Source: Flavobacterium aquidurense (GTDB taxonomy: Bacteria; Bacteroidota; Bacteroidia; Flavobacteriales; Flavobacteriaceae). Taken from it: a stretch of DNA of 64,000 bases. The notes below the pieces were generated by a model. It was not told where the DNA came from and did not search any database. It worked only from the letters and a program-made list of their open reading frames with translations. Position numbers and translations under genes: made by a program. Where the stretch lies: assembly GCA_900107365.1 (NCBI GenBank), contig FNPS01000007.1, positions 186,001 through 250,000 on the forward strand. The letters run 5' to 3'. Below, in pieces: positions 55,010 to 63,363 of this stretch. The first letter of the stretch is position 1, and each line of letters starts with the position of its first letter.

Positions 55010-55348
55010 TTACCGAATAATGAGCTTTCGGGTTGCGGATGCATTTTCTTCGTAAATTTTGATGATATAGACACCAGGAACCAAATCAGATACGTTTAAT
55101 TCTTTTGAAGACAAATGGGTTTGGATTACTTTTTTACCCAAAACATCAAAAACGATTATCTCTTTCTCTAAGTCATTTTTAGAGGAGATATAAACCTTTC
55201 CGTTTGTCACTGGATTAGGGTACAAGCTTAGTCCCTCAATAGTTGTAGGCTCTTGAGGTTTTGGTAATTGCTTACTGTCTTGTGCCGAGACACTTACAGT
55301 AAAGAAAAAAGCCAATAAGAATGTAATATAAAAGTAGTTTTTTGCCAT
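55010..55348 (-). CDS. Minimal T9SS type-A sorting-domain protein
   Basis: A 112-residue protein from the ATG at 55348; an upstream TTG would add 10 residues but falls in the likely -7 region TATATTTAC. It consists of a signal peptide (about 1-22, TVSVSAQ), a linker of about 12 residues (DSKQLPKPQEPT) and a C-terminal type IX secretion sorting domain (about 35-112: LSLYPNPVTNGKVYI, VFDVLGKKVIQ, SDLVPGVYIIKIYE..TRKLIIR). There is no cargo domain. T9SS CTDs normally carry enzymes or adhesins to the surface; this one would carry nothing, so it may be a competitor, an adaptor, a truncated gene, or a structural part. It is downstream of the beta-helix lipoprotein gene. Confidence 0.8.
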   Translation of the reverse strand: MAKNYFYITFLLAFFFTVSVSAQDSKQLPKPQEPTTIEGLSLYPNPVTNGKVYISSKNDLEKEIIVFDVLGKKVIQTHLSSKELNVSDLVPGVYIIKIYEENASATRKLIIR

Positions 55349-55403
55349 CGCGTTATTTTGGTTACAGTAAATATACAAAAAAAATTACAAAAACTACACC
55401 AAA

Positions 55404-55434
55404 AAAAAACATCCTAAATATTTAGGATGTTTTT
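55404..55434 (-). terminator. Terminator of the beta-helix lipoprotein gene
   Basis: A stem AAACATCCTAAAT with its inverse ATTTAGGATGTTT (55407-55432), A-run on the left giving the T-run on the minus strand. It lies 22 bp after the stop at 55456. Confidence 0.75.
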
Positions 55435-55455
55435 AACAATTATATTTTTTTAATA

Positions 55456-56649
55456 CTATTTAGTCAAGTCAACACCGTCAACTGTTGCCCATGCACCACC
55501 CGTTAAAGAAGCTCCTGTTGCAGTAGCGCTTTGAACGAAAGTTCCAGTAGGGAAAGCAACAACAATAGCTGATGTAGCTCCGATTGGCAATACGTTTGTT
55601 GTGTTAGTGATTTTTACATTTAAAAGTTTAATTTTAGATGTTTTCACTTGGTGATCGTTTGTTGCAGCATCTAAGATACTAACTGCAGATCCTGTGTATA
55701 CAGTTCCAGCTGCATTTGTGAAGTTACCGTAACCATCAATGATGATGTTGCTGTATTCTCCGTTACCTTCTCTTTTGAATTGGAAAGCATCAACTTGATT
55801 GTCTCCAACTTCAGGAACGTTTCCAGCTGCTCTTCTTAAAGTAATGTTAGAAACTTTTGGTCCAAAAGCATTGTCATTTAAAGACGCTTCGATTTCCATT
55901 CCGTAGTTACCTTTTCCAGTTTGGTAAGCATACCAGTTTGTATTTGTTTGACCTTGCCATCCATCTTGCCAGTCAAATGAATCATCATAGTTTCCGTAAG
56001 AGATAGAATTTGTTAAACTTACAGTTCCTCCGAAGAATTCGTATCCGTCATCAGCACCTTTGTAAGATACTAAGTGATCTAATACTGTTCCTGAACCTAC
56101 TGAATAGAAAGTAAAACCATTGTTTTCTTTATCTCCATCAGCTAATTTAGATCCAGCATATTCTACTCTTGTGTATACTAATGAACCGCTATTGTCATTT
56201 GCAACAGCTCCACCGTAAGCAATTTTGTTACCATCTTCAGATGTACCAGAAGTTCCTCCACCAGCTACTTTTACAGGAGCGTCACCATAAACAATGATAC
56301 CTCCCCAAGAACCTGGAAGTTTTGATTTTTCTGTGAAAACAACTGGTTTGTCAGCAGTTCCGTTAGTGATTAATTTTCCACCTTTTAAAACAACTAATGC
56401 GTTGTCTCCGGTAGCTTTATCAATAGTAATTGTTGATCCTGCATCAAAAGTTACAGTTACACCAGCATTAATTTTTACAATTCCTTTTAAAGTATAGTTA
56501 CCGTAAGCATAAGTTTTGTTTGCAGTAATTGTACCAGAGATTTCACCTGTTGCAGGAGTAGGAGTAGTAGGTGTTGGATTGTCGCTACTAGAGCAAGAAT
56601 TTAAGAATAAACCTGTAGCAAGAGCTAAAGCAAAAAGTTTAGTTTTCAT
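55456..56649 (-). CDS. Surface beta-helix lipoprotein
   Basis: A 397-residue lipoprotein (signal and lipobox LNSC, Cys19) followed by a Thr/Pro linker (NPTPTTPTPATG, about 24-35) and a right-handed parallel beta-helix-like region (about 45-390) with many Gly/Asn/Thr/Val turns and repeated pattern blocks (GVTVTFDAGSTITID, GGKLITNGTADKPVVF, GSWGGIIVYGDAPV). No catalytic residues are obvious, so a binding or shielding role fits better than a lyase. It has its own terminators on both sides and follows the large TonB receptor gene (56853-59672) in the same direction, suggesting a functional pair. Probably exposed at the cell surface, given the TonB neighbour and the missing export signal. Confidence 0.75.
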   Translation of the reverse strand: MKTKLFALALATGLFLNSCSSSDNPTPTTPTPATGEISGTITANKTYAYGNYTLKGIVKINAGVTVTFDAGSTITIDKATGDNALVVLKGGKLITNGTADKPVVFTEKSKLPGSWGGIIVYGDAPVKVAGGGTSGTSEDGNKIAYGGAVANDNSGSLVYTRVEYAGSKLADGDKENNGFTFYSVGSGTVLDHLVSYKGADDGYEFFGGTVSLTNSISYGNYDDSFDWQDGWQGQTNTNWYAYQTGKGNYGMEIEASLNDNAFGPKVSNITLRRAAGNVPEVGDNQVDAFQFKREGNGEYSNIIIDGYGNFTNAAGTVYTGSAVSILDAATNDHQVKTSKIKLLNVKITNTTNVLPIGATSAIVVAFPTGTFVQSATATGASLTGGAWATVDGVDLTK

Positions 56650-56800
56650 AATTTGTGTGTTGTATTATTCGTTTTTTATTTTTGTCAAAATTAGAACGGA
56701 AATCCTTTTTAGGTGTTATCTCAGTATTACATTACAGTTATCAAAAACCAACTAAAATGTCAAGGGAATGTTAAGAGATTTTTGATGATAGTTTATAAAC

Positions 56801-56834
56801 AAAAAAAAAGCCCCAGATATCTGGAGCTTTCGTT
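56801..56834 (-). terminator. Terminator of the TonB receptor gene
   Basis: A hairpin with a CCAGATATCTGG core and AAAGC/GCTTT outer pairs (56807-56830), A-run on the left. It lies 20 bp after the receptor stop, so the lipoprotein gene probably has its own promoter. Confidence 0.7.
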
Positions 56835-56852
56835 TTATATAGTGTGAGGGTA

Positions 56853-59672
56853 CTAAAAAGTGTATCCTAGTTTAACAGAAAAACCAACTCCTTTTTTATA
56901 GCTTTGAGCTAATAAAGATTCTTCTGCAACTTTGATAGTTCCTTCGTTTCCGAATTCTAATCTTCTTGCAGGATTTAGTAAGTTGTCAGCAGTAAACTTC
57001 ACATCAAAGTGCTCTGAAATTTTGCTTGCCCAAACAAGATCCAATTGTGATACAGGTAATTCATAAGTATGATCCTGACCGTTTGTTCCTACTGCATAAA
57101 TTCTTTTTCCGAATACACCGTAAACAAGAGACATCGTATTTGTCCAGTCTTTTCCTAAATTGAATTCATATTTCAAATCTGAATTTACTAACCAGTTTGA
57201 TGCGCCTTGTAAATCTCTTGAACCTTTGTGTGTTTCTATTGATGGATTAATAGTAACTACTCCATCCTCATCTGCTGAAGCATATGTTGGGCTTACGTTC
57301 ACTTTAGTAGCCATTAATGTACCGTTTAATCCAAATGAGAATGCTGAAAGATCTTCGCTAATTCTGTTTAGTCCAAAAAGGAACTCAGCTTCAAGTCCAA
57401 ATAAAGTTGCATTGTCAGAATTTAAGAATGTTGTAACAGTTCCTGTTGTAGCATTCGAAACAAAAGTTCTTTCAATTGGGTTATCCAAATATTTTGCAAA
57501 TGCACCTACAGCAAACATTTCTTTTGCAGAAGGGAATAATTCGTACTTTAAATCTGCATTATAATTATCACTATTTTTTAATAATGAATTTCCTTGTACT
57601 GAAGTTCCATCAGCATTTTGGTAAGAGATCGGGAAAGATTCCATTATTACCGGTTTTGTGTATGTTTTACTTGCAGCAAAACGCAGGTTTGATTTTTCAT
57701 TCATCAAATATTTTACGTTCAATGAAGGTAAAACATATAAGTTATCGTATGTACTTACTCTAAACGGAGAGTCAAAACTTCCTAATCCTCTGTACTTTGT
57801 TTCCTTGGTTGTGCTTTCAACCCTTACACCAGCGTTAAGTTCGTATTTTTCTCCAAATTTTAAAAGTAAATTAGTGTAACCTGCATTGGCAGTTTCTGTA
57901 AGTTTTACTTTCCAGGTTGAATTAGAGTTTTCTTCAAAAGAAGTTCCGTTATTAGCCTGAAGATCGCTTATGATGTGATCATTTATATTGTTTATGCTAG
58001 AGGTAAACAAACCACCACGGCTAGAAACAAATCGGTAAGAAGATTCCATTCCTGAAGTATTACCGTTGTAACCAACTGTTAATTTGTTTTGTTTTCCATC
58101 TTTTCCAAACTTAAGGTTGTACTCCGCCATTGCTGATAGAAATGAGTTTCCGTCTACAGTTAAATATTGGCGTAAAAAGTTATTCCCTCCGTATGAAGTG
58201 TTAATCTCATCTTCGCCTGTTTTTTGTCCTGTAAAGAACTTTCTGTCAGGTTGCTCGAACTTTGTATCAGCGTAAGAAACACCAGCTTTTATTGTTTGAT
58301 TTTTATCTTCTGTCAAATTATATTCACCTAATAATTGAAAGTTCAAATAATCACTTTTGTCTAATTGATTCGTACGGATTAATGTGTTTTGAATAGCTGT
58401 TCCACCGGCTTGACCAAATTGATCTCTTATCGAGTTCAAAGTAGTTTTAATATATAACGTATTAAAAGCTAATTTAAATCTGTTTGCATTGTAGTTTAAT
58501 CCAACTAATGCAGACGTAGTAGTTTTAAAGCGGTAATCTGTAGTTACAAAATTATTAACGTATTTTGAACCTGTAGTCTGAATATCTAAAGTTCTGTCAA
58601 CACCTTCTCTAATTGCATAGTTATTATCATAATTAATAGATAATAAATAAGAGAAAGAACGTTCGTTGCTTAAATCAAATTTTTCTGAGTGAAGTAAATT
58701 TAAGCTGGAATTTAAAGGACTTTTGTTTTTGCTTGCGTTAAAACCTTTATCGCCACTCACAGAGCTTAAAGCCTGATCGTTTGTGAAAGCTGTTTTTGAA
58801 GCATTTGGACCTAAGAAACTTGGTAGTTCTCTGTCTTTTCCGTTAAATCCGAAGAAACCGGCAGCAGTATCAGCATCGCTTGAAAGTAAGAAATCTTTAA
58901 AGCTGTTTCCTGTTGTGTATCCAAAACCAAGGTTTAATTTAGTTACACTTTTGCTTGCTTTTGATGTTTGAATATTAAATGTTCCACCAGCAAAATCACC
59001 ATAAATATTTGGGTTAAATGTTTTATAAACATCAATTACTCCCACAATGTTTGTTGGGAATAAATCCAAAGGAACGATTTTAGAAAATGGATTGTTTGAA
59101 GGTGCAGCAAGTTCGTTAATCAATAAGTTGTTGTAACGATCTTCAAGACCACGAACAAATAAACCTCTTGATCCAACTTTGCTAATTCCGGTTATTTTTG
59201 TCAAACCTTCCTCAACATCACTAACCCCTTTTCTAGACATTTCCTGTGCACCAATACTTTGTTTGATAACTACAGCATTTTTTTGGTCTAATAATAAAGC
59301 GGTTTCTTTTTCTCTGTTGGTACTAGCAGATTTTACTACAACATCATTAAGGGTGTAACCTCCTGAAGAAAGAACCTGATTTACAGTAACAGTTTCGTTT
59401 GATTTAACTGTTACAGGTTTTTCTACAGATTCATATCCTACGAAGCTAAAAATAATAGTATAAGTTCCAGGATTTACATTTATGGAATATTTTCCGTCAA
59501 TGTCAGTGTTAGCGCTAATGTTAGTTCCTTTTATAAGGACATTTGCAAAAGGTAAAACTTCATTATTCATTTCTTTGTCAGTTAGTACGCCAGAAATTGT
59601 ACCTTTGTTTTGAGCGATCGAAATCGTGCAGATAAATAATGTAATAATTAGAAATTTTAAATTGAATTTCAT
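56853..59672 (-). CDS. TonB-dependent receptor with carboxypeptidase-like front domain
   Basis: A 939-residue outer-membrane receptor. After a signal peptide (about 1-20, ISIAQ) a CarboxypepD_reg beta-sandwich (about 24-100, GTISGVLTDKEMNNEVLPFANVLIKGTNISANTD) precedes the plug (about 105-240: LNDVVVKSASTNREKETALL, GVSDVEEGLTKITGISKVGSRGLFVRGLEDRYNNLL) and a 22-strand barrel ending GFSVKLGYTF. It is SusC-like in its front domain but has no SusD; its partner may be the beta-helix lipoprotein. It is divergent from a PhoB/PhoR-like pair and its upstream region shares repeats with the porin gene, so phosphate control is plausible. The length (939) is typical for such receptors. Confidence 0.87.
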   Translation of the reverse strand: MKFNLKFLIITLFICTISIAQNKGTISGVLTDKEMNNEVLPFANVLIKGTNISANTDIDGKYSINVNPGTYTIIFSFVGYESVEKPVTVKSNETVTVNQVLSSGGYTLNDVVVKSASTNREKETALLLDQKNAVVIKQSIGAQEMSRKGVSDVEEGLTKITGISKVGSRGLFVRGLEDRYNNLLINELAAPSNNPFSKIVPLDLFPTNIVGVIDVYKTFNPNIYGDFAGGTFNIQTSKASKSVTKLNLGFGYTTGNSFKDFLLSSDADTAAGFFGFNGKDRELPSFLGPNASKTAFTNDQALSSVSGDKGFNASKNKSPLNSSLNLLHSEKFDLSNERSFSYLLSINYDNNYAIREGVDRTLDIQTTGSKYVNNFVTTDYRFKTTTSALVGLNYNANRFKLAFNTLYIKTTLNSIRDQFGQAGGTAIQNTLIRTNQLDKSDYLNFQLLGEYNLTEDKNQTIKAGVSYADTKFEQPDRKFFTGQKTGEDEINTSYGGNNFLRQYLTVDGNSFLSAMAEYNLKFGKDGKQNKLTVGYNGNTSGMESSYRFVSSRGGLFTSSINNINDHIISDLQANNGTSFEENSNSTWKVKLTETANAGYTNLLLKFGEKYELNAGVRVESTTKETKYRGLGSFDSPFRVSTYDNLYVLPSLNVKYLMNEKSNLRFAASKTYTKPVIMESFPISYQNADGTSVQGNSLLKNSDNYNADLKYELFPSAKEMFAVGAFAKYLDNPIERTFVSNATTGTVTTFLNSDNATLFGLEAEFLFGLNRISEDLSAFSFGLNGTLMATKVNVSPTYASADEDGVVTINPSIETHKGSRDLQGASNWLVNSDLKYEFNLGKDWTNTMSLVYGVFGKRIYAVGTNGQDHTYELPVSQLDLVWASKISEHFDVKFTADNLLNPARRLEFGNEGTIKVAEESLLAQSYKKGVGFSVKLGYTF

Positions 59673-59698
59673 TTCAGTGTTGTGTTTAATTTATTTTT

Positions 59699-59747
59699 GT
59701 GCAAAGAAATGACCGCACTGTAAAGTTCATGTTAGCTACTTGTTATG
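59699..59747 (-). promoter_or_regulatory. Candidate regulatory region of the TonB receptor (TAACA repeats)
   Basis: On the minus strand ATAACAAGTAGCTAACATG: TAACA twice at 11-bp spacing, then TTTACAGTGC and, further down, TCTTTGCAC (59699-59707). A similar set lies before the porin gene (61998-62038). Spacing between repeats and TTTGCAC differs by 10 bp between the two, one helical turn. An 11-bp direct-repeat design is also that of the E. coli Pho box, though the words differ. Confidence 0.4.
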
Positions 59748-59904
59748 TTTTTGTTCCGTGTAGATTATCAAATTGTTACCAGATTAAATTACCGTTAACA
59801 CGAATTTTTAACCGTTGATTTATTGTTATATTTACCATCGCAATTAAAAATCATCGGATTTAGAAGAATAGAATTTGATGAAAAAACTCAATTTTTGCTA
59901 TTTT

Positions 59905-60588
59905 ATGAAAAAAACACAAACCAAGATCTTATTAGTTGACGATGAACCGGATATCCTGGAAATTGTAGGCTATAACCTTGCTCAGGAAGGCTACCAAATT
60001 GTAACAGCTTCAAATGGAAAAGATGCCATTGCAAAAGCTCAAAAAGAATTGCCGGACTTAATTATTATGGATGTAATGATGGCTGAAATGGACGGAATGG
60101 AAGCCTGTGAACACATCAGAAAAATCCCTGAATTAAATAATGTTATCATAACGTTTTTAACGGCAAGAAGTGAAGACTATTCGCAAGTTGCTGGTTTTGA
60201 CGCTGGTGCTGATGATTATATTACAAAACCAATAAAACCAAAATTATTGGTCAGCAAAGTAAAGGCTTTGTTAAGAAGGTTAAAAGAACAAGAAGTCGTT
60301 AGCGATACCTTAAATGTTGGAGGTATTGAAATTAACCGTGAAGAATATAAGATTATAAAAGGGAATGTAGAAATTGCATTACCGAGAAAAGAATTCGAAT
60401 TGTTCTATTTATTAGCTTCAAAACCTGGAAAAGTTTTTAAAAGAGATGAAATTCTTGATAAAGTTTGGGGAAATGAGGTAGTTGTAGGTGGAAGAACTAT
60501 CGACGTTCACATCAGAAAACTACGTGAAAAGATTGGAGAAGAGCTTTTTAAAACAATAAAAGGAGTAGGATACAAATTTGAAGTTTAG
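59905..60588 (+). CDS. PhoB-like OmpR-family response regulator
   Basis: A 227-residue regulator from the ATG at 59905; frames from TTG/ATG at 59875/59878 would add 10-9 residues of weak sequence. The receiver (about 6-118) has LLVDDEPD, phospho-acceptor Asp about 55 in IIMDVMMAEMDG, Thr about 83 in TFLTARSEDY and Lys about 105 in YITKPIKPK. The winged-helix OmpR domain (about 130-227) has PRKEFELFYLLASKPGKVFKRDEILDKVWG..GRTIDVHIRKLREKIG. The combination, with an adjacent PhoR-like kinase and an OprO/P-type porin, suggests PhoB. It is divergent from the TonB receptor gene. A word repeat and a perfect 21-bp inverted repeat separate it from the kinase. Confidence 0.85.
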   Translation: MKKTQTKILLVDDEPDILEIVGYNLAQEGYQIVTASNGKDAIAKAQKELPDLIIMDVMMAEMDGMEACEHIRKIPELNNVIITFLTARSEDYSQVAGFDAGADDYITKPIKPKLLVSKVKALLRRLKEQEVVSDTLNVGGIEINREEYKIIKGNVEIALPRKEFELFYLLASKPGKVFKRDEILDKVWGNEVVVGGRTIDVHIRKLREKIGEELFKTIKGVGYKFEV

Positions 60589-60594
60589 TTTTTT

Positions 60595-60636
60595 TAAAGT
60601 TACTAAGCTTCTAAGATACTAAGTCGCTAAGGTTTT
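60595..60636. repeat. CTAAG word repeat
   Basis: AGTTACTAAGCTTCTAAG, then ATACTAAGTCGCTAAGG: iterations of CTAAG after the PhoB-like gene; same class as 19620-19652 and 36900-36945. Confidence 0.5.
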
Positions 60637-60705
60637 AGTGCAACACTGGAATTTTAGTTAAGATTTAAACGGATTCAGATTGTTTTAAAAACATTCAATA
60701 AATTT

Positions 60706-60766
60706 AAACCATATAAGAAATTGAAGTTCATTACATTTATATGATCTTCAATTTCTTATATGGTTT
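60706..60766. repeat. Perfect 21-bp inverted repeat between regulator and kinase
   Basis: Left arm 60706-60726 (begins AAACCATATAAGAAATTG) and its exact inverse at 60746-60766 with a 19-base loop. A hairpin this stable, inside a two-component operon, could terminate or attenuate transcription between the two genes. Confidence 0.7.
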
Positions 60767-60815
60767 TTGAGTTAAGCTTATTTTTTCTTAATCTCTTAAT
60801 GGTTAAATAATATCA

Positions 60816-61895
60816 ATGAAAATTAATTTTAAAAAAACATACAAATTTGCTGTCAAATCGGCATTGTACATAAGCCTTTTTGCTACTGGATTTGTGCTGA
60901 TGCTGATGTCTTTGTTTTATAAAGGCCAATTGAATCATCAAATCGCTTTTGGAATAATTTTTCTTATATCCATTTATATTTTCTCGTTCTTGGTTTTACA
61001 ATATCGCGTAGAACGTTTCATTTATAGAAGGGTTAAGAAAATTTACGATGAGGTTTCCTTATTAGAATCAACTACGTTGATTAATCAGCCGATTACTACA
61101 GACATGGAAACGCTTTCACGAGAAGTGAAAAAGTTTGCCACCGATAAAAAACTGGAAATTGAAATGCTCGAAATTCGTGAGCAATATCGAAGAGAGTTTT
61201 TAGGAAATGTTTCGCACGAACTAAAAACACCTCTGTTTACTGTTCAGGGTTATGTTTCTACTTTATTAGATGGTGCGATGGATGATAAAAATATCCGAAA
61301 AAAATATTTAAAACGTGCCGAGAAGGGAGTAGAGCGTCTTATCTATATAGTTGAAGATTTAGATATGATTACCAAATTGGAATCTGGTGATCTGGATTTG
61401 AATATGACTGATTTTGACATTGTAGAATTGATTCAGAATGTTTTCGATTTATTAGAAATGAAGGCGGACAAAAAGAAGATCAAATTGGCTTTTGAAAGTC
61501 GAAATGTGAAATCAGTTATTGTTCGGGGAGATAAGGACAGAATTCAACAAGTTCTGGAGAACCTGATTGTGAACTCTATTAAATATGGAAAAGACGGTGG
61601 TTTGACAGAAGTTGGTGTCGTAAATTTAACCAAGAAAAAAGTCTTAATTCGTATTAGCGATAATGGAGAAGGTGTCGAAAAACAAAATATTCCAAGACTT
61701 TTTGAACGTTTTTACAGAGTTGATAAAAGCGGAACACGATCTGAAGGTGGTTCTGGTTTAGGTTTGGCAATCGTAAAACATATTATTGAGGCGCATAAAG
61801 AAAAAGTGTATGTAGAAAGTGAGTTCGGAATTGGTTCTGAATTTTCTTTTACACTTGAAAAAGCAAATAAAGTAATAAAACCTGAGGTTAAGTAA
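60816..61895 (+). CDS. PhoR-like sensor histidine kinase
   Basis: A 359-residue membrane kinase: two membrane helices (about 13-34 and 40-62), a short linker with no PAS domain, a HisKA dimerisation region with phospho-His about 134 in EFLGNVSHELKTPLFTVQGYVSTL, and a HATPase domain with N-box QQVLENLIVNSIKYGK (about 250), G1 SDNGEGV (about 288) and G2 EGGSGLGLAIVKHII (about 313-327). The tiny extracellular loop suggests sensing inside the membrane, as for PhoR working with the Pst transporter. It follows the PhoB-like regulator by 227 bp with a hairpin between. Start ATG at 60816; an AT-rich leader of TTAATGGTTAAATAATATC precedes it. Confidence 0.88.
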   Translation: MKINFKKTYKFAVKSALYISLFATGFVLMLMSLFYKGQLNHQIAFGIIFLISIYIFSFLVLQYRVERFIYRRVKKIYDEVSLLESTTLINQPITTDMETLSREVKKFATDKKLEIEMLEIREQYRREFLGNVSHELKTPLFTVQGYVSTLLDGAMDDKNIRKKYLKRAEKGVERLIYIVEDLDMITKLESGDLDLNMTDFDIVELIQNVFDLLEMKADKKKIKLAFESRNVKSVIVRGDKDRIQQVLENLIVNSIKYGKDGGLTEVGVVNLTKKKVLIRISDNGEGVEKQNIPRLFERFYRVDKSGTRSEGGSGLGLAIVKHIIEAHKEKVYVESEFGIGSEFSFTLEKANKVIKPEVK

Positions 61896-61997
61896 TTGTA
61901 AGTTCAGCTAAGATAAAGTACCGTAAAATAAGGCCTGCAGAATGCAATAATGATTACCTAACTATTTCGAAACAAATATTCTTATAATAGTAACGTC

Positions 61998-62038
61998 TTG
62001 TTAATGATTTCTTAACATAGGTAGTTACATCTTTGCAC
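61998..62038 (+). promoter_or_regulatory. Candidate regulatory region of the porin gene (TTAA repeats)
   Basis: TTGTTAATGATTTCTTAACA, then TAGGTAGTTACATCTTTGCAC: TTAA repeated at 11-bp spacing, then TTACA, then TCTTTGCAC directly upstream of the probable transcription start. It parallels the minus-strand region at 59699-59747. Confidence 0.4.
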
Positions 62039-62069
62039 CTGAAACGGAGTGTCAAAGAAAAGAGAAATA

Positions 62070-63362
62070 ATGAAAGTAAAACTTTTAGCAATGTTGTTGC
62101 TATTTGCGTGTGTTTCAAACGCACAGGAACTAAGTAAAGAAGATGTAAAAAAAGAAGTAGTTCGCCTTCTGGATTCCATCAATAAAGCAAAACTACCAGA
62201 TACCAAATCGGGCGTTAGTAACGACGAACATTGGTATGACAGAATCTCTTTAAGAGGTTATGCTCAAATTAGATACAATGGTTTGTTATCTACAAATGAT
62301 AAAGTTTCCTGTGAACAATGTGATAAATCGTGGGGTACAACTTCTACAGCTCCGGATGCAAAAGCAAACAACGGACTTTTTATCAGACGTGCACGTTTAG
62401 TATTTTCAGGTCAGGTTCATCCAAATGTTTTCTTCTATTTTCAACCTGATTTTGCCAGCTCACCAAGTACCGGTATTCAAAACTTCGTTCAGATTCGTGA
62501 TTTATATTTTGATCTTTCTTTTGATAAGAAAAAAGAATATCGTGTTCGTGTAGGACAAAGTAAGATTCCGTATGGTTTTGAAAACATGCAGTCAAGTTCG
62601 CAACGTCTGGCTTTAGATCGTAATGATGCTATGAACAGTGCTATATTAAATGAGCGTGATTTGGGAATTTTCTTTTACTGGGCTCCGGCCGAAATAAGAG
62701 AGCGTTTTGCAATGTTAGTAAAAGATGGTTATAAAGGTTCTGGCGATTTTGGAGTTTTTGCCTTTGGAGTTTACAACGGACAAATTGCAAACAAACTGGA
62801 TGGAAACAGAGATTTGAACGTAGTGGCCAGAGTAACCTATCCTTTTGTAATAGGAAGTCAAATTATCGAACCTGGAATTCAGGCTTACACAGGAAAATGG
62901 GCTTTTACAGGAGAGATTTCTTCGGGAGTAATAGTAAATGACCCTCAATATGTGAAAGACCAACGAATTGGAGCAACTTTTGTTTTGTATCCAAAACCTT
63001 TCGGAATTCAGACTGAATATAATATTGGGAAAGGACCACGCTACAATACACTAACCAATACCGTTGATGAAACAGATTTGAATGGAGGTTATGTTTTACT
63101 AAACTATAAATGGGATCTGAAAAAACAACATATTTATCCGTTTGCCAAATTTCAATATTATGATGGAGGGAAAAAATATGAAAAAGATGCCAGAAGTTAT
63201 GTCGTAAGAGATTACGAACTTGGTATTGAATGGCAGCCTTTTAAAGCCTTCGAATTCACTGCCGAATACGTTATTGCAGACAGAACTTTTGAAGACAGTG
63301 CACTTCCGATAAACCGTCAGCAAGGAAATTTATTGCGATTACAAGCGCAGTTTAATTTCTAA
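62070..63362 (+). CDS. Porin, OprO/OprP (phosphate-selective) family
   Basis: A 430-residue outer-membrane porin from the ATG at 62070 (signal about 1-18, VSNAQ); a GTG at 62049 would add seven residues and lies next to the presumed promoter, so it is rejected. The barrel begins ISLRGYAQIRYNGLL, FIRRARLVFSGQVHPNVFFYFQPDF and continues with ..VRVGQSKIPYGFENMQSSSQRLALDR to a C-terminal aromatic LRLQAQFNF. The pattern 'RRARL...G......Y..Q.D' and 'G..K.P.G.E' is that of the OprO/OprP family, anion channels for phosphate or polyphosphate. It follows the PhoR-like kinase by 174 bp on the same strand. It converges with the last gene with only one base between stops. Confidence 0.87.
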   Translation: MKVKLLAMLLLFACVSNAQELSKEDVKKEVVRLLDSINKAKLPDTKSGVSNDEHWYDRISLRGYAQIRYNGLLSTNDKVSCEQCDKSWGTTSTAPDAKANNGLFIRRARLVFSGQVHPNVFFYFQPDFASSPSTGIQNFVQIRDLYFDLSFDKKKEYRVRVGQSKIPYGFENMQSSSQRLALDRNDAMNSAILNERDLGIFFYWAPAEIRERFAMLVKDGYKGSGDFGVFAFGVYNGQIANKLDGNRDLNVVARVTYPFVIGSQIIEPGIQAYTGKWAFTGEISSGVIVNDPQYVKDQRIGATFVLYPKPFGIQTEYNIGKGPRYNTLTNTVDETDLNGGYVLLNYKWDLKKQHIYPFAKFQYYDGGKKYEKDARSYVVRDYELGIEWQPFKAFEFTAEYVIADRTFEDSALPINRQQGNLLRLQAQFNF

Positions 63363-63363
63363 A

